A stretch of DNA of 64,000 nucleotides from positions 218,062,997-218,126,996 of the forward strand of contig NC_081406.1 in assembly GCF_030272615.1 (NCBI RefSeq). The letters run 5' to 3'. The DNA comes from Cryptomeria japonica (taxonomy: Eukaryota > Streptophyta > Pinopsida > Cupressales > Cupressaceae). The stretch's first letter is position 1; each line of letters starts with the position of its first letter. Shown here piece by piece: positions 22,665 to 34,118 of this stretch. The translations under genes were made by a program, and so were the position numbers. The notes beneath the pieces are model-generated. The model ran no database searches. It was not told where the DNA came from and saw only the letters and a program-made list of their open reading frames with translations.

Positions 22665-23706
22665 GTTTTGAAAATTATTGCTTTACCTCATCTACCTTTT
22701 CTTTGCCTTTCAAACTGGGTCCTTTATTATTCGTCGGTGAAGTCTTGCTTCTACAAAATTTTACAATATGTCCAATTTTGTTACAAGCATAACAAGTTAC
22801 ATTATTCTTCTGAATAGCTTTTCCATATCCTATGCCGGTTTGTGTTCTACATTGATTAGATAAGTGCCCAAATCTTCCACAAACATAACATTTCACATTC
22901 ATTCTATAGTTTTCTTAATTATGACCAACTTTGTTGCATTTGGAACATTGACCAGTGGGTGCATTGATGCTCTGATTGTTTTTGAATCTACACTGATTTT
23001 CTCTATGGCCATACTTGTTACAGTTAAAGCATTTCTCATTAAATTTATAAGCACTAGGTTGTCTTACCGGTTTACTGTGATAATGATTCTTTGCAGTACC
23101 GAAACTTTCTCCAACTTCAAATCCAAGTCCATTTGTATCTCCATTAGGTTTCTAACTTTTCAGCATGTTATCAAATTCTTCTGAGCTTTTCTTGAATTTC
23201 TCTTTGTGTTGATTTGCAGTAGCCAACTCATTTTCCGGAATTCCCTTTTGTCTCATAAGTTCAGTTTTATCATGTTGCATGTGAATCAGATCTGTCTTCA
23301 ACATATCATTTTCATGATTAAATCTTAGATTTTCATTTCCGGCATCATTGAGTCTCCTAGTCAAGTCATCTTCAATCTTCTTTCTATCTTCAATGTCTTT
23401 ACAAAACCTCATAGTCATATCTTGCAATTCATTCTTCATAGTATTGTTTTCTTGTCTCAAATTGTTCACAAGTTCATTAAGAGTTTCCTTTTCATCATTA
23501 TCATTCTGCATCTTCTCATGAAGTTCTTTTCTTTTATTTCGAGCTATAGTAAGATTCTCTTGAAGTCCTTGAATGAATTCATGTGCAGTCCTTAGATCAT
23601 CTTCAAGTTTGATATTCTTCAACTTCTCTACATCATAGTCTACAAGAGCTCCTTCCAATTGTTTTCTTAAGTTCTCCATCTGTACCGATGTCAGAATCTT
23701 CCTCAA
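22665..23706 (-). pseudogene. Coiled-coil Gag with four CCHC knuckles (Copia-type element)
   Basis: The first 184 codons (23706-23152) form a long, heptad-like charged helix ('EKLKNIKLEDDLRTAHEFIQ', 'NELVNNLRQENNTMKNEL'). After a stop the frame goes on with zinc knuckles: CFNCNKYGHRENQC (about 23000), a damaged CSKCNKVGHN (about 22930), CYVCGRFGHLSNQC (about 22875) and CYACNKIGHIVKFC (about 22780). CCHC knuckles bind element RNA. The domain order fits a retroelement nucleocapsid, although a coiled coil replaces the usual UBN2 core visible in this stretch. Stops near 23152 and 22910 show decay. Confidence 0.8.
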
Positions 23707-23736
23707 GCTGTTAGGCTTTTGAAAATAGAGGACCAG

Positions 23737-23748
23737 GCTCTGATATCA
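23737..23748 (-). other. Primer binding site (tRNA-Met type, one mismatch)
   Basis: On the minus strand it reads TGATATCAGAGC, one base from the usual TGGTATCAGAGC of plant Copia elements. It lies two bases inside the LTR border at 23751. Confidence 0.8.
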
Positions 23749-23750
23749 AT

Positions 23751-24530
23751 TGTTAGGATTAATGAAAGTCCCAAAGATACTAAGAGGTGGGGGTGAATCA
23801 GTATCTAACCGGTTTACAAAATATTTAACCTTATTAAGAACTTTGCATTCCAAAATAGTGTACTGATAAATAAGAATTAATGCAGTAAACAGGAATAATA
23901 AAGACACCATAGAAAACACACCATAACACAAGATGTTTAACGAGGAAACTCGGTGTGGGAAAAACCTCGGTGGGATTTGTGACCCACAATATTCACTTAC
24001 TGGCCAATGAATAAATATTACTTACAATGAGGGGCCTACGCATGCAGGAAGGCCAACTGCCTAGAGCTCACTGCTCAATAAGAGTCACACTGGCTACAAA
24101 AGTGGATTATGAAATCGAATACAATGTACTTCTTCAAATCAACATCAACTATGTCAGGTTCAGTACCGGTTTAAGCTCATTCTATAACCAAAACCTTCGC
24201 TGTCAACTATATCTCCTTAAACAAAGTATCATCCATATATTCTCTCCATGCATATACCTTACTACACAAAATGACCTATAAGATCTCATACATATATATG
24301 AGTCTTTTACAATATGCCATGTCGGCTTTACAAAAGATAATTACAATTAAATACAATAAACAAAAGTTTATTCCCTGTCGGTTGGGGTGTTGGTATGCAT
24401 TGTTGCCGTTGTCGGTGTAGTGTCTGTCGGTGTATGTAGATGTCTATGTCGGTGTTGGTGTCTGCCGATGGTTTTAATAGATGAGTGCCAGAAGGTTGCC
24501 AGATGGTTGCCATCAATGACAACACCAACC
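23751..24530 (-). repeat. 5' LTR of the Copia-type element
   Basis: On the + strand it starts TGTTAGGATT next to the primer site. It ends near CAACACCAAC at 24530, where the final CA seems mutated. It shares a G-run followed by TGAATCAGT near its inner end, and a TCAATGACAA... CCAA outer end, with the LTRs at 51216 and 55994. A run of short ACCGGT/TGTCGGTG motifs fills its right half. Confidence 0.75.
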
Positions 24531-27500
24531 ATTCTCATAAGAGTGTAGAATGCCAACATATTACTCCTTTATTCTATCACATGGTAGTTATTGTGTCTTC
24601 TTTGATCAACCACATATTTTTAGGGATTCCTTTTGGAGATTCCCCTTTTCCATTTTTCATCCCCTGGATTCTTAACCCCTTTTTGTGAGACTAATAATAG
24701 GGGTTTTGCCACAAATTATGAGAAAATGTTTATAGCTTCTTCTGATATCCTTATTTGAATCTATAAGTTTTAAGTTTGATTTAGGATCTTGCCTATCCAA
24801 GGTCTTGACAATGGAACCAATATTAGGAAGATTATTGGGGATCATAAACCAGATTGTTGAGCCCCAAGTATTCTCTATGTTGTATTATACCCCAAACTTA
24901 GTAATAGTAGAAGGATCAAATTTAGGATTCGAATGCTATGTCTCTACTTGAAACATTAATATGAACCATGAAAAGTATCCATCATATAATCTATAACACA
25001 CTACACAAGATATTAAAAGAATTCTATATATTGAAATATTTAGTCTTTCATTACATTTATTATACCATTTATCTATATTTTATTTCATGCATATTTGATA
25101 ACTTGCATCATATTTCCTATCTTATACACATATCTTTGTGTTGGGACATGTCCCTTAGAAAAATATTACTTTTCTTTGGGAGGCCTATTCAACCTTGATG
25201 CATACTCTATGTGATGGTTTCATGGGTGCTTCACTTAGTGAACCTAGGTTATATCACATGCGTTCATGGCATACTAAAGAACTCCCCTATTTTCAAAAAA
25301 TATTGCCCTAAACTCTTTTTTTGTCACCCCCTCCCAATACACAGGCCAAATAAAAAACACCCCTATTTTCACCAAATATTGTATTTTTTCATACCCTGAA
25401 TTAAAAACCCCCCTATTTTCATTGGATAGTAAATATTTTTGGGATATTAAACCCCCAATATGAATGCACATGTTATTATATTGCCTAGGCAGTGAAGCCC
25501 CCGTGGATGGTTTATGGGGGGATCTATGATGAGACCATAAATTGTCCATTTTTTATCCAAATAAAACCATCTCTTTCTTCTTTAATAATTGGCATTGAAG
25601 TGGATTTGAGTAATGATTGAAATTTATCTAGCTTTTTATTGTATAATGCAAAGTAGATGTTTGATTTATTTTTTGTATTCAATATGATCCAAATTGCTTT
25701 TAATATCTTTACATGATTGTGTGTAAGATGCTAAAATGCAAGGGGATAGAATATTGAATAACTCATGTCAAGTAGAAGGCTCCAAAGGCACTAGTAATAG
25801 AGAGCTCTAAAGACACCAACAAAAGAGAGCTTCACAAACATTTAAAATATTTGGAGAAATTGTGAGAAGATACAATAGATTCCTCCATTCTGCCAACACA
25901 CTCCAAAATTCTAGCAAGGTTCACTACCAATTAGTTATTCCTAAATTGATGGACTAAGTATCTATTCCATACAAACTCAAGAGATTTCTCGAACCATGTT
26001 GCTTTCTCCACCAAGGTCAACTTTAGTGTTACTATATCTCTTCAAATAATGGCATGTTCTTCATGATAATCATAAATGCTTCGGTCAAATAAACTAAATA
26101 ATAATTCCTTCATTCATGTGGAGCACTAGAGGATTGCCTAAAAAATAGGTGAAAAAGAAGAAGAAGAGAAAAGGTTAAAAATGTGGTTTTAGTAAACAAC
26201 AATATCTCCCCCATTTATTAATAAAATTTAAAATTCAAAATGATATAGAAATATTAAAGAACAAGAAATAAAACCCAAAAACCATTTAAGGATATTCACA
26301 ATCATGAACACACAATTAATGATAGATAATGACTAATATAAAAGTGGCAAGATGAAGGACAACAATTGTAGTTTACTGGGAGTTTGATAAATGCATCCTA
26401 GAGCATAGGATATCAAATCCACATTCTTGGTGGATCAATTGAGTAGATTAGAAATAAGTATTCTATAAATTTATTGTAAACAATGGATTAAGTAGGGATA
26501 AGTAAGATTCTATTTATCTCGAGGAAGTAGGTTAGTTTTAGTTTCATTTCCAACATTATATTTTTAGATTTTCTACACTAAATTTGATTCTAGTAAGTGT
26601 GAATTAGATTAGCCTTTTCAATTCCTACTAGTGTGAGATAGATTATCCATTTCCCTTTCTACAAAAGTGCTTATTTTTATTTCTACAAGTGTATTGTAGA
26701 GTAGCTTTGTTTTCCACATGTATGCTACAAAAGATATTGTCATGCAAGTTATCTCTATTCTCTCTTGCATATGACCATGGACACTACCCTATTTTGGTAA
26801 TTAAATGATGAGGATTACAATGACCCCCATCAATCTACTACTATTCTAGACCCCTTCTCTAATACTCATCCTACCAACACAAGTATGCGTTCACATTTAT
26901 TCTTCATAGTTAGGAGTTCTTAAACCCTTATTTTGGCTAAATGTTTTTATATCTAAGGCTATGAAAAATTCACCAATGAGTTGTTAGAATGATTATAAAT
27001 ATTTCTCTAGGTTATGGCATTACAATATAGATTAATACCCTCTAAGGTTTTCAAAAAAAATCTTCCTACCATTGTGCACAAAGTTGTCACTCAACCAAAT
27101 GTTAATTTTAGATCTTTTGTTATCTAGTCAAATAACAATATACTTCTAGTAAATTAAATCGATCAAACATCTAATCTTTGTCAAATTATTTCAATTGCTA
27201 ATGTCATTTGCTAAATCTAATAATTAGCTTTGATCATTTAATTAGTTCGTGTAGGAGAATACAAAAAGAAACGCCATATTTTCCAATCATGAGTGAAATC
27301 ATTTATACGAGTTACTTACAACAAAAGCTTTTTCAATTTAAAAATAGACTTTAAGATATAAGTCATTATTGTGTCACTGATATATTAAAAGATTCCTCAC
27401 TCCTTCCATTATTAACATTGAGAAACAATTTCATTTGTTTTGTTTTTTCCTCTAATCAAGAAAATCAAGAGCAAAACCTTTAAGATTCTTACACTTTTAA

Positions 27501-27825
27501 AGATAGCTCCCCTTTTTTAGTTCCTAGATCGACGATGTACCCATCAACAATATTTGTTAAAAAATTTAAGCCAACAACCACTATTCATGTTTTCCAATGA
27601 CAAACCACTAAAACCCCTGTAGCTATTCTCCACACCAAATGTCATCCTATGGAAAAACCCAAATCTGCATAACACGACGTTTTTTTGTCCGAATTTTTGT
27701 GGTTTAACAACAATGTAGAGACAGATCATGAGGTTTGAGAGACTGAAAATTTTGTGAAAATCTATTGCATTTTGTAGATTTTAGAAATTGCGTGAATTGT
27801 CATTTCCTGTGGAGAATAATCGCAT
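24531..27825. other. AT-rich intergenic stretch
   Basis: No supported gene. The only structure I noticed is a segment at 25265-25435 where a motif containing 'CCCCTATTTTCA' occurs three times (near 25273, 25358 and 25411). It may be the edge of an old element. Confidence 0.4.
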
Positions 27826-27830
27826 CCTCA

Positions 27831-27962
27831 TTAAAATGGTTCTGGCTATGGGGTTGATAGAATACATTGGCCCCATAATATGTTTATAAGACTAACTTAT
27901 AAAACACACTATAAAATCGATACATTCTATTGACCCCATAGACGACGCCAATTAAAACCACA
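27831..27962. repeat. Imperfect inverted repeat, MITE-like hairpin
   Basis: The left side, around 'CTATGGGGTTGATAGAAT', pairs imperfectly with 'ATTCTATTGACCCCATAG' at the right side. The arms are about 40 nt with several mismatches and about 50 nt of AT-rich DNA between them. No target duplication is clear. Confidence 0.45.
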
Positions 27963-30780
27963 CCATAATGGCTAATGGTTGAAATTACTTTACTACATAG
28001 AGATTGGTGCATTCCCATGTTAGACCCCAACATGTCCGTGAGTAGTCAATTTATTTTTGTTTGTAGCTCTTAATATGCCCGTGAGAGTACTCAAGTGCTT
28101 ACTTGAAAGCTTCTACTTCCTCTGCAAAATGATATTTTAATTGACCTAATTATTCAAACATAGTTAATTTAGGAAAGAACAGTCCGTGAGCTTAAAATAA
28201 TTAATATATTAAAAAGAAACGGTTAAGATCCACAATTTTGTTCATGCTTTCCCCGAAAAAACTATAGTCTGACTAACATGCAGAACCGAAAGAGACTCAA
28301 CGGCACTTAATACGTACACCCAAAAATTATATATTATTTTTTAAGTATTAAATAGAATACACTTGGAGTTCAATTACAAATTTTTTTGTGAAGTTTGACA
28401 AAGGGCTCCGTACCTTTTATTAGATCCATGAAAACTTTAATTATTATCACCTTTGAAGGTTAATGACAAGAGACAAAATAATTATTAATTAAGTTATTAA
28501 ATCTTAGGCTTGAAGTCAAAAAAGAGAAAGATTATAAAGGAAACAACATCAACATCATCTTGGTTGTGATGGATGTTTATTAATAAAGATGGTTCCCCAT
28601 GATATGACCAAATGCCTTGGATCACTAGCATGATTCAGGGCAAGAGATCATGTTAAACAAGCAATTCTAAAAAGCATGAAAGGAGGAGTTGTGTTTTATG
28701 AACCTTGTCAATACATGATGTTTTTATTATGAGATATTATATTCATAATGTTTATATTTATTCTTGTTTCTTATATTTTCTTTATATTAAAAAGCAGCAA
28801 AACGAGAGTGTTGTTTCTATTACATCCATAGTCAAACGACATCAAGAACTAAAACATCAGCACAATCACAACCAAATAATACCTAAAATGTAACTAGTAA
28901 AGTAACAGGTCGTAAGCAATCATAAACCACCAACCATCTTGTTTCATATATGCTATTTTGTAATTAATTGTAATATTTTTCTTTAAAAATGATGTAATTT
29001 TTATATATAAATTTGAATATGATATAATTTTTATGTAAGAATTTTGATGTTTTTGAAATGTGTTTTTACATTTTTATTGGTCTTCTTTGTGTTGTATGTT
29101 ATTTTATAAATTACTTTTGTCATTAGTGGCATACATACATACATAGATGAGATTATCTTATATTTTGAGAGGATACAAATAAAAATATACATCATGTACT
29201 TTTACACTTTTATTTTACATTATGTTTTGTGGATTATAGCATTCGGTTTGTCTCTTTTGATACACTTGTTGACCTTTAGTATTCTTATGTGCTAAATATA
29301 TCACTTGATATCAAGACTTGCTTATTTTGTAAGGGTTTTGTCTCCTTCAGCTAGGTCACTCCCATAATTCTATTCCATGGAAAGAACATTGAGTAGTCTA
29401 ATCTTCTAGTTTGAAATCTAAGATACCTCACTTATCAAGATAACTTTCCAAGAATGATTATTAACTATTGGTTATGTTGTCACAAAAGTTTGCACCTATA
29501 TTGAGCTATCAACTCAACAACCTCTTGAAACATGGAAATAACCTCAAAGTATGGGACCTTGTGCAATGGGGTTGAATCTTTGGAGAAGGTTGACTTCTTG
29601 TTTGATCTAGGTGCAAGTGTTGAACCAACCAACACCTCAAACTCTACTTCTACACATATTCTAACAACTTGCAAAGCAAAAGGGGAGAAGGTATTGCATA
29701 AACCTAAAAGGAGGTGATGCACCTAAATTAGAATTTGTCTCTCCCTACCCGTGACTACACAAAAAAAAAATGAAGAGAACTAAAGAAAGATACACGAGTC
29801 TCTATTGTGTTATTTCCTAGAGGCTAGAGGCACACATGAAGGTATAGGATTGATTTGGTGCTAGAAGGAAGAAAACGTTCACAACTAGCAACCAAAATTG
29901 ATCTCTAACATTGTTTGAACATTAATCATGTGAAAATTGCATCTACAAGCATGGCCAAGAGGAACGACATCATTCCTTTTTTATCGGGCTCCAGAAATGG
30001 TCGTTGGTCATTAAAATTTTGTCCCTATGTAAGCTACACAATACTTTAAATCTTTTGAAATCAATGGGCCAATGAGGAATTACCATGTGGAACTCACCAT
30101 TGTTGGATTGCTAGAGTTGAGGGAAGGCTCTATCAATAGTATTCGCTCTAGCGAAATTGTCCATGTGACCCCTTGAAAGTTGTTTGGATCTTAAACTGGC
30201 TCTGAAAATTCTACTCAGTTTTGGGATAGGTTTTGAAACCTTTCCCATCATCTCAAATAGTCTTTGCAAGCCTTTGAAAATCTCCCTTGAAGAAGTGACA
30301 ATTTTGAAAGAAGCTTTTAAGTGCTTTGTTAGAATTCAAACTAGTTGTGAGTACCAATTCAGGTTTTGAAACCATGTTCAGTTGCCAAAAAGAAAAGTTG
30401 AACTTAGAATCTTGAAGGCGGGGAAGGCAAGAAACTAATCAACAATGACAACCAGTTAGACTTTAAACTAGTTTTGAGAACTAGTCCATGGCCTGACAAA
30501 GGTTCTCAAGACCAAGTAAAAGGTTGAAAAACAAGAAAAATGTGGCTACAAAAGAAGGCTTTGTCAAAAATATAACTCGAATTGAGAACCAGTTCAAAAT
30601 CAAAAGAGGTTTCAAAACCAAGTACAAAACTGTAACAAAAATTGGACTTAGTTGATTTTTAACGAAATAGGTTGATGAAAGGGTGATGGGTAGAGTTTGG
30701 AGGGTGGTGAATCAATGATCCCACATTAATGGTTCCCACTTTTACCCATGAACAAAATTTGTGAGGCGGGGAATTTTTTT
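27963..30780. other. Intergenic stretch without recognised gene
   Basis: AT-rich with short ORFs only (for example near 29480-29722 and 30184-30369), which have no recognisable domain. I see no RNA gene. Confidence 0.4.
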
Positions 30781-30789
30781 TTTTTGATG

Positions 30790-31110
30790 GGTTCGTATGA
30801 ACTAGGGGTGTTCAAACGAACTACCCTTGGGGGTTCGCTCAAACCCCTCGACAAATCCGGGTTCAAGTGAACCTGATTGCAATTTCGGGTTCACTCGAAC
30901 CCAATAAAATATTTATTTTTATTGGGTTCACTCGAACCACCCCTTCAAGCGAACCTAATAAAAAACAGTTTTTTTAAACTGTCTATATAAGTCGAAAATG
31001 ACAGTTGACAGTTCAACTATCATTTTGACTTGACATCTGGGTCCACTGAATGGGTTAGAATGAACCCTACATGGACATTGTGTCACCGTGCCCCATCAGT
31101 AGCAGTCAAC
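30790..31110 (+). repeat. Possible hAT-type transposon end with GTTC/GAAC-rich subterminal repeats
   Basis: CTAGGGGTGTTCAAACGAAC near 30800 resembles the TAGGGGTG-type ends of plant hAT elements. It is followed by many short 'GGTTCACTCGAACC'-like motifs and an AT-rich palindrome (CCCAATAAA...TTTATTGGG, about 30899-30926). A TATA-like CTATATAAG lies near 30982. I see no transposase and no matching right end. Confidence 0.3.
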
Positions 31111-31592
31111 GCTCCTCAGTTGTCATCATTCGACCTACATTGTTCTAGGTGCACAAAATAACTCTTTTTCTTGTTTAATAATTTTTTTATGTTTTTTTTA
31201 ATTTTTTTATTAAATTTATTTTTAAAACAGTAAATAATTTGCTTGTTGGTTTGTTTTTTAATTAAATAATTGTATTTTATTATTTTTTTTCATCTTTTTA
31301 GAAAAATGTTAGGAAAAACTTAGAAAACATAGATACTAAATTAAAACTTAGAAAAACGTTTGAAATTTTTTAGAAAAACATTAGCAAAATTAAAACTTAG
31401 AAAAATGTTAGAAAACTTAATTTAATATTTTAATTTAACGTTAATTTGATTTTTTAATTAAATAATTGTATATATATTATTTTTTTCAACATTTAAAAAA
31501 AATGTTAGGAAAAACTTAGAAAACTAAGGTACAAATTAAAACCTAGAAAAACGTTAGGAAAAACATTAGCAAAATTAAAACTTAGATAATAA

Positions 31593-31879
31593 TTTTTTTC
31601 TTTTATAAAAACTATGCCTGGTAAACTTTTTAACATGACCGGTGACGCTAGCACGACACACCATCCGGCTCCACATGAACACTTTTGACCCAGAGCTATG
31701 AACTGGTGAGGCCACAAACGGGGGACCTCATCCCCACACTTCACTTGTTCAAATCCGTGAGCATAATGGCCTAGTGAAGGCACAAGGCCTTGCGAGCACA
31801 ATGGCCCAGCAGAGATTTGAACCTTGGTGGCCGCTTCACCAACGAAGTGTTTAAACCACGACACTACATGTCCAAAGAC
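31593..31879 (-). mobile_element. tRNA-derived SINE with 14-bp target duplication
   Basis: On the minus strand the left part reads like a tRNA: a 'GTCGTGGTTTAAAC' A-box region near 31850 and GGTTCAAATCTC (B box) near 31815-31826. The body ends in an A-rich tail (TTTTTATAAAAGAAAAAAA). It is flanked by AACTTAGATAATAA (31579-31592) and AACTTCGATAATAA (31880-31893), which differ by one base. SINEs are copied by LINE enzymes. The 120-aa ORF across it is incidental. Confidence 0.85.
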
Positions 31880-31985
31880 AACTTCGATAATAAATTAAAA
31901 CATTAGAAAAATTAAATAATAAATTAAAACTTAGAAAAATATTAGAAAACTTAGATAATAAATTTAAACATTAGAAAAAATAGAA

Positions 31986-33288
31986 CCTGTATGACCCCTT
32001 TTCACATCCTAGTACACACAAAATGACCCCTTAGGACCCCTTAAGACAACATATGCCCCTGACGGCACCATATGACCCCTTAGGACCATAAAGGATCACA
32101 TTGTGTCCTAAGGGGTCATATGTGGTCCTAAGGGGTCACACATGTGTTCTAACACATGTGTGACCCCTTAGGACCACATATGACCCCTTAGAACATCCTA
32201 ATATATATAACATATTCCTTAGGTTATCATAGGACATCCTAATGTGTACAACATATCCCTTAGGATCATATAGTGTCCTAAGGGGTCATATGTGGTCCTA
32301 AGGGGTCATGCATATGTTCTAACACATGTGTGACACCTTAGGACCACTTATGATCCCTTATAACATCCTATTTGTGTACAATGTACCCCTTAGGACCCAA
32401 TTTGACCACATAAGATAACATAGTGTCCTAAGGGGTCCTATGTTGTCCTAAGGAGTCACACATGTGTTAGAACACATGTGTGACCCCTTAAGACCACATA
32501 TGACCCCTTATAACATCCTAGTATGTACAACATACCCCTTAGGACCCAATCGTGTCCTAAGGGGTCCTATGTGGTCCCAAGGAGTCACACATGTATTCTA
32601 ACACGTGTGTGACCCCTTAGGACCTCATATGACCCCTTATAACATCCTAATGTGTACAACATACCCCTCATCATCATATAAAGTCCTAAGGAGTCATATG
32701 TGGTCCTAAGGGGTCACACATGTGTTCTAACACATGCATGACCCCTTATAACATCCTAGTGTGTACAATGTACCCCTTAGGACCCAATTTGACCACATAG
32801 GATCACATAGTGTCCTAAGGGGTCCTATGTGGTCCTAAGGGGTCACACATGTGTTAGAATATATGTGTGACCCCTTAGGACCACATGACCCCTTATAACA
32901 TCCTAGTGTGTACAACATACCCCTTAGGACCCAATAGTGTCCTAAGGGGTCATATGTGGTCCTAAGGGGTCACACATGTGTTCAAACACATGCGTGACCC
33001 CTTAGGACCACATATGACCCCTTATTACATCCCAATGTGTACAACATACCCCTTAAGATATCATAGTGTCATAAGGGGTCATATGTGGTCCTAAGGGGTC
33101 ACACATGCGTTCTAACACATGTGTGACCCCTTAGGACCACTTATGACCCCTTATAACATCCTAGTGTGTACAATGTACCCCTTAGAACCCAATTTGAACA
33201 CATAGGATCACATAGTGTCCTAAGGGGTCTTGTGTGGTCCTAAGGGGTCATGCATGTGTTAGAACACATGTGTGACCCTTTAGGACCA
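31986..33288. repeat. Tandem array on a palindromic TCCTAAGGGGTCATATG core, with higher-order units
   Basis: The array alternates CCTAAGGGGTCA and its complement TGACCCCTTAGG, with ACACATGTGTGA palindromes between. A landmark GTACAAC or GTACAATG occurs near 32228, 32375, 32524, 32652, 32762, 32908, 33038 and 33168, so subunits are 110-150 bp. The ATG variant recurs every third subunit from 32375 on, giving a higher-order period near 390-405 bp. Confidence 0.85.
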
Positions 33289-34118
33289 GATTCTTTGCCA
33301 ATATATTAAGAGAAATGCCACATGGCTACACAAATTTCTTTGCCTCCATTTTTACCAAAATTTCCCTTCAAAATTTATTACACATATTATTATTAATACT
33401 AGTCAAATAATTTACTATTTATGCAACAAAATAATTTGAGGTGATTGCTTAATTTTAAGTAGAAAAAATAATGTTCATGGGGCCACTAGCTCCACAAGTT
33501 GATCCTTAAAATCTTAAACAGTAGCTACTAGCCAAAATAAGCTAAGCAACTGCATGGGGACCTACCTTATTGGGAAAAATTACACATGGCTTTATGATTT
33601 TTTTTGTCTCCTTTTTATTTGCCTTCATCTTTTCTCCAAATGTTATTTGCAAAAATATTATTACGAATTAGTTCATTTTAAAATACTATTTAAGATTAAG
33701 CAACAAATTTTACTATTCATTGGGCCACCACTCCACATATTGTTTCTCCAAAATAATCTAAGCAGCCACATGGGATATGCCCTAACATTTCACACATAAG
33801 TCATTCATATGTGACAAGGCTAACTTGATTCAAAAGAACATCACATATTATTATAAGTAATGTTGGGGGTGGACATTCAATACAACATGACCCTTAAAAT
33901 CTACCAACCATGATAAAAAGATAACCATATTAAATTGAGAAAAATGTCAAGTTTTTACTTTGTATGATAGTTCTACTACTTGTTTTGCCAATAACAAAAT
34001 AACTAGATCGAACTAATAAAATAAATGCATGGTAAACAAATTAAGTTGATAAAAATATTAGAGTTTTTAATTTATATGGGTAGGTCCCCATATCATTGCT
34101 TAGCTTATTTTGGCTAGC
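33289..34118. repeat. Copies of a dispersed 'ACATGGCT...TCTCCTTTTTATTTGCC' repeat
   Basis: Segments near 33315 and 33585 resemble each other and others near 38610 and 38850. Each has a CATGGCT or CATGTGGCTT start, a T-rich part, ATTTGCC and a 'GGGGCCAC..GCTCCA' end. The end 34080-34117 is an inverted copy of 33523-33567. This suggests an old inverted-repeat element family later split by the LTR element at 34119. Confidence 0.5.

Larger units (their letters stand above)
17358..24530 (-). mobile_element. Copia-type LTR element with CCHC gag and an unrecognised second ORF; left part split off by the Tat insertion
   Basis: The right end is an LTR (23751-24530) followed on the minus strand by a tRNA-Met-like primer site, a coiled-coil/CCHC gag and a long second ORF. 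I see no protease, integrase or RT up to the break at 17357, where the Tat element sits. The rest of this older element must lie left of the window, so pol may exist there, or the element may be non-autonomous. A solo LTR (18063-19730) also sits inside it. Confidence 0.75.

Noticed and set aside
31811-31860. A tRNA gene
   Set aside because: Only A- and B-box-like motifs are present, inside a SINE with tail and duplication; a complete cloverleaf was not seen.
31505-31864. 119-codon minus-strand ORF
   Set aside because: It crosses the SINE body and has no domain; the tRNA-like boxes and target duplication explain the sequence.
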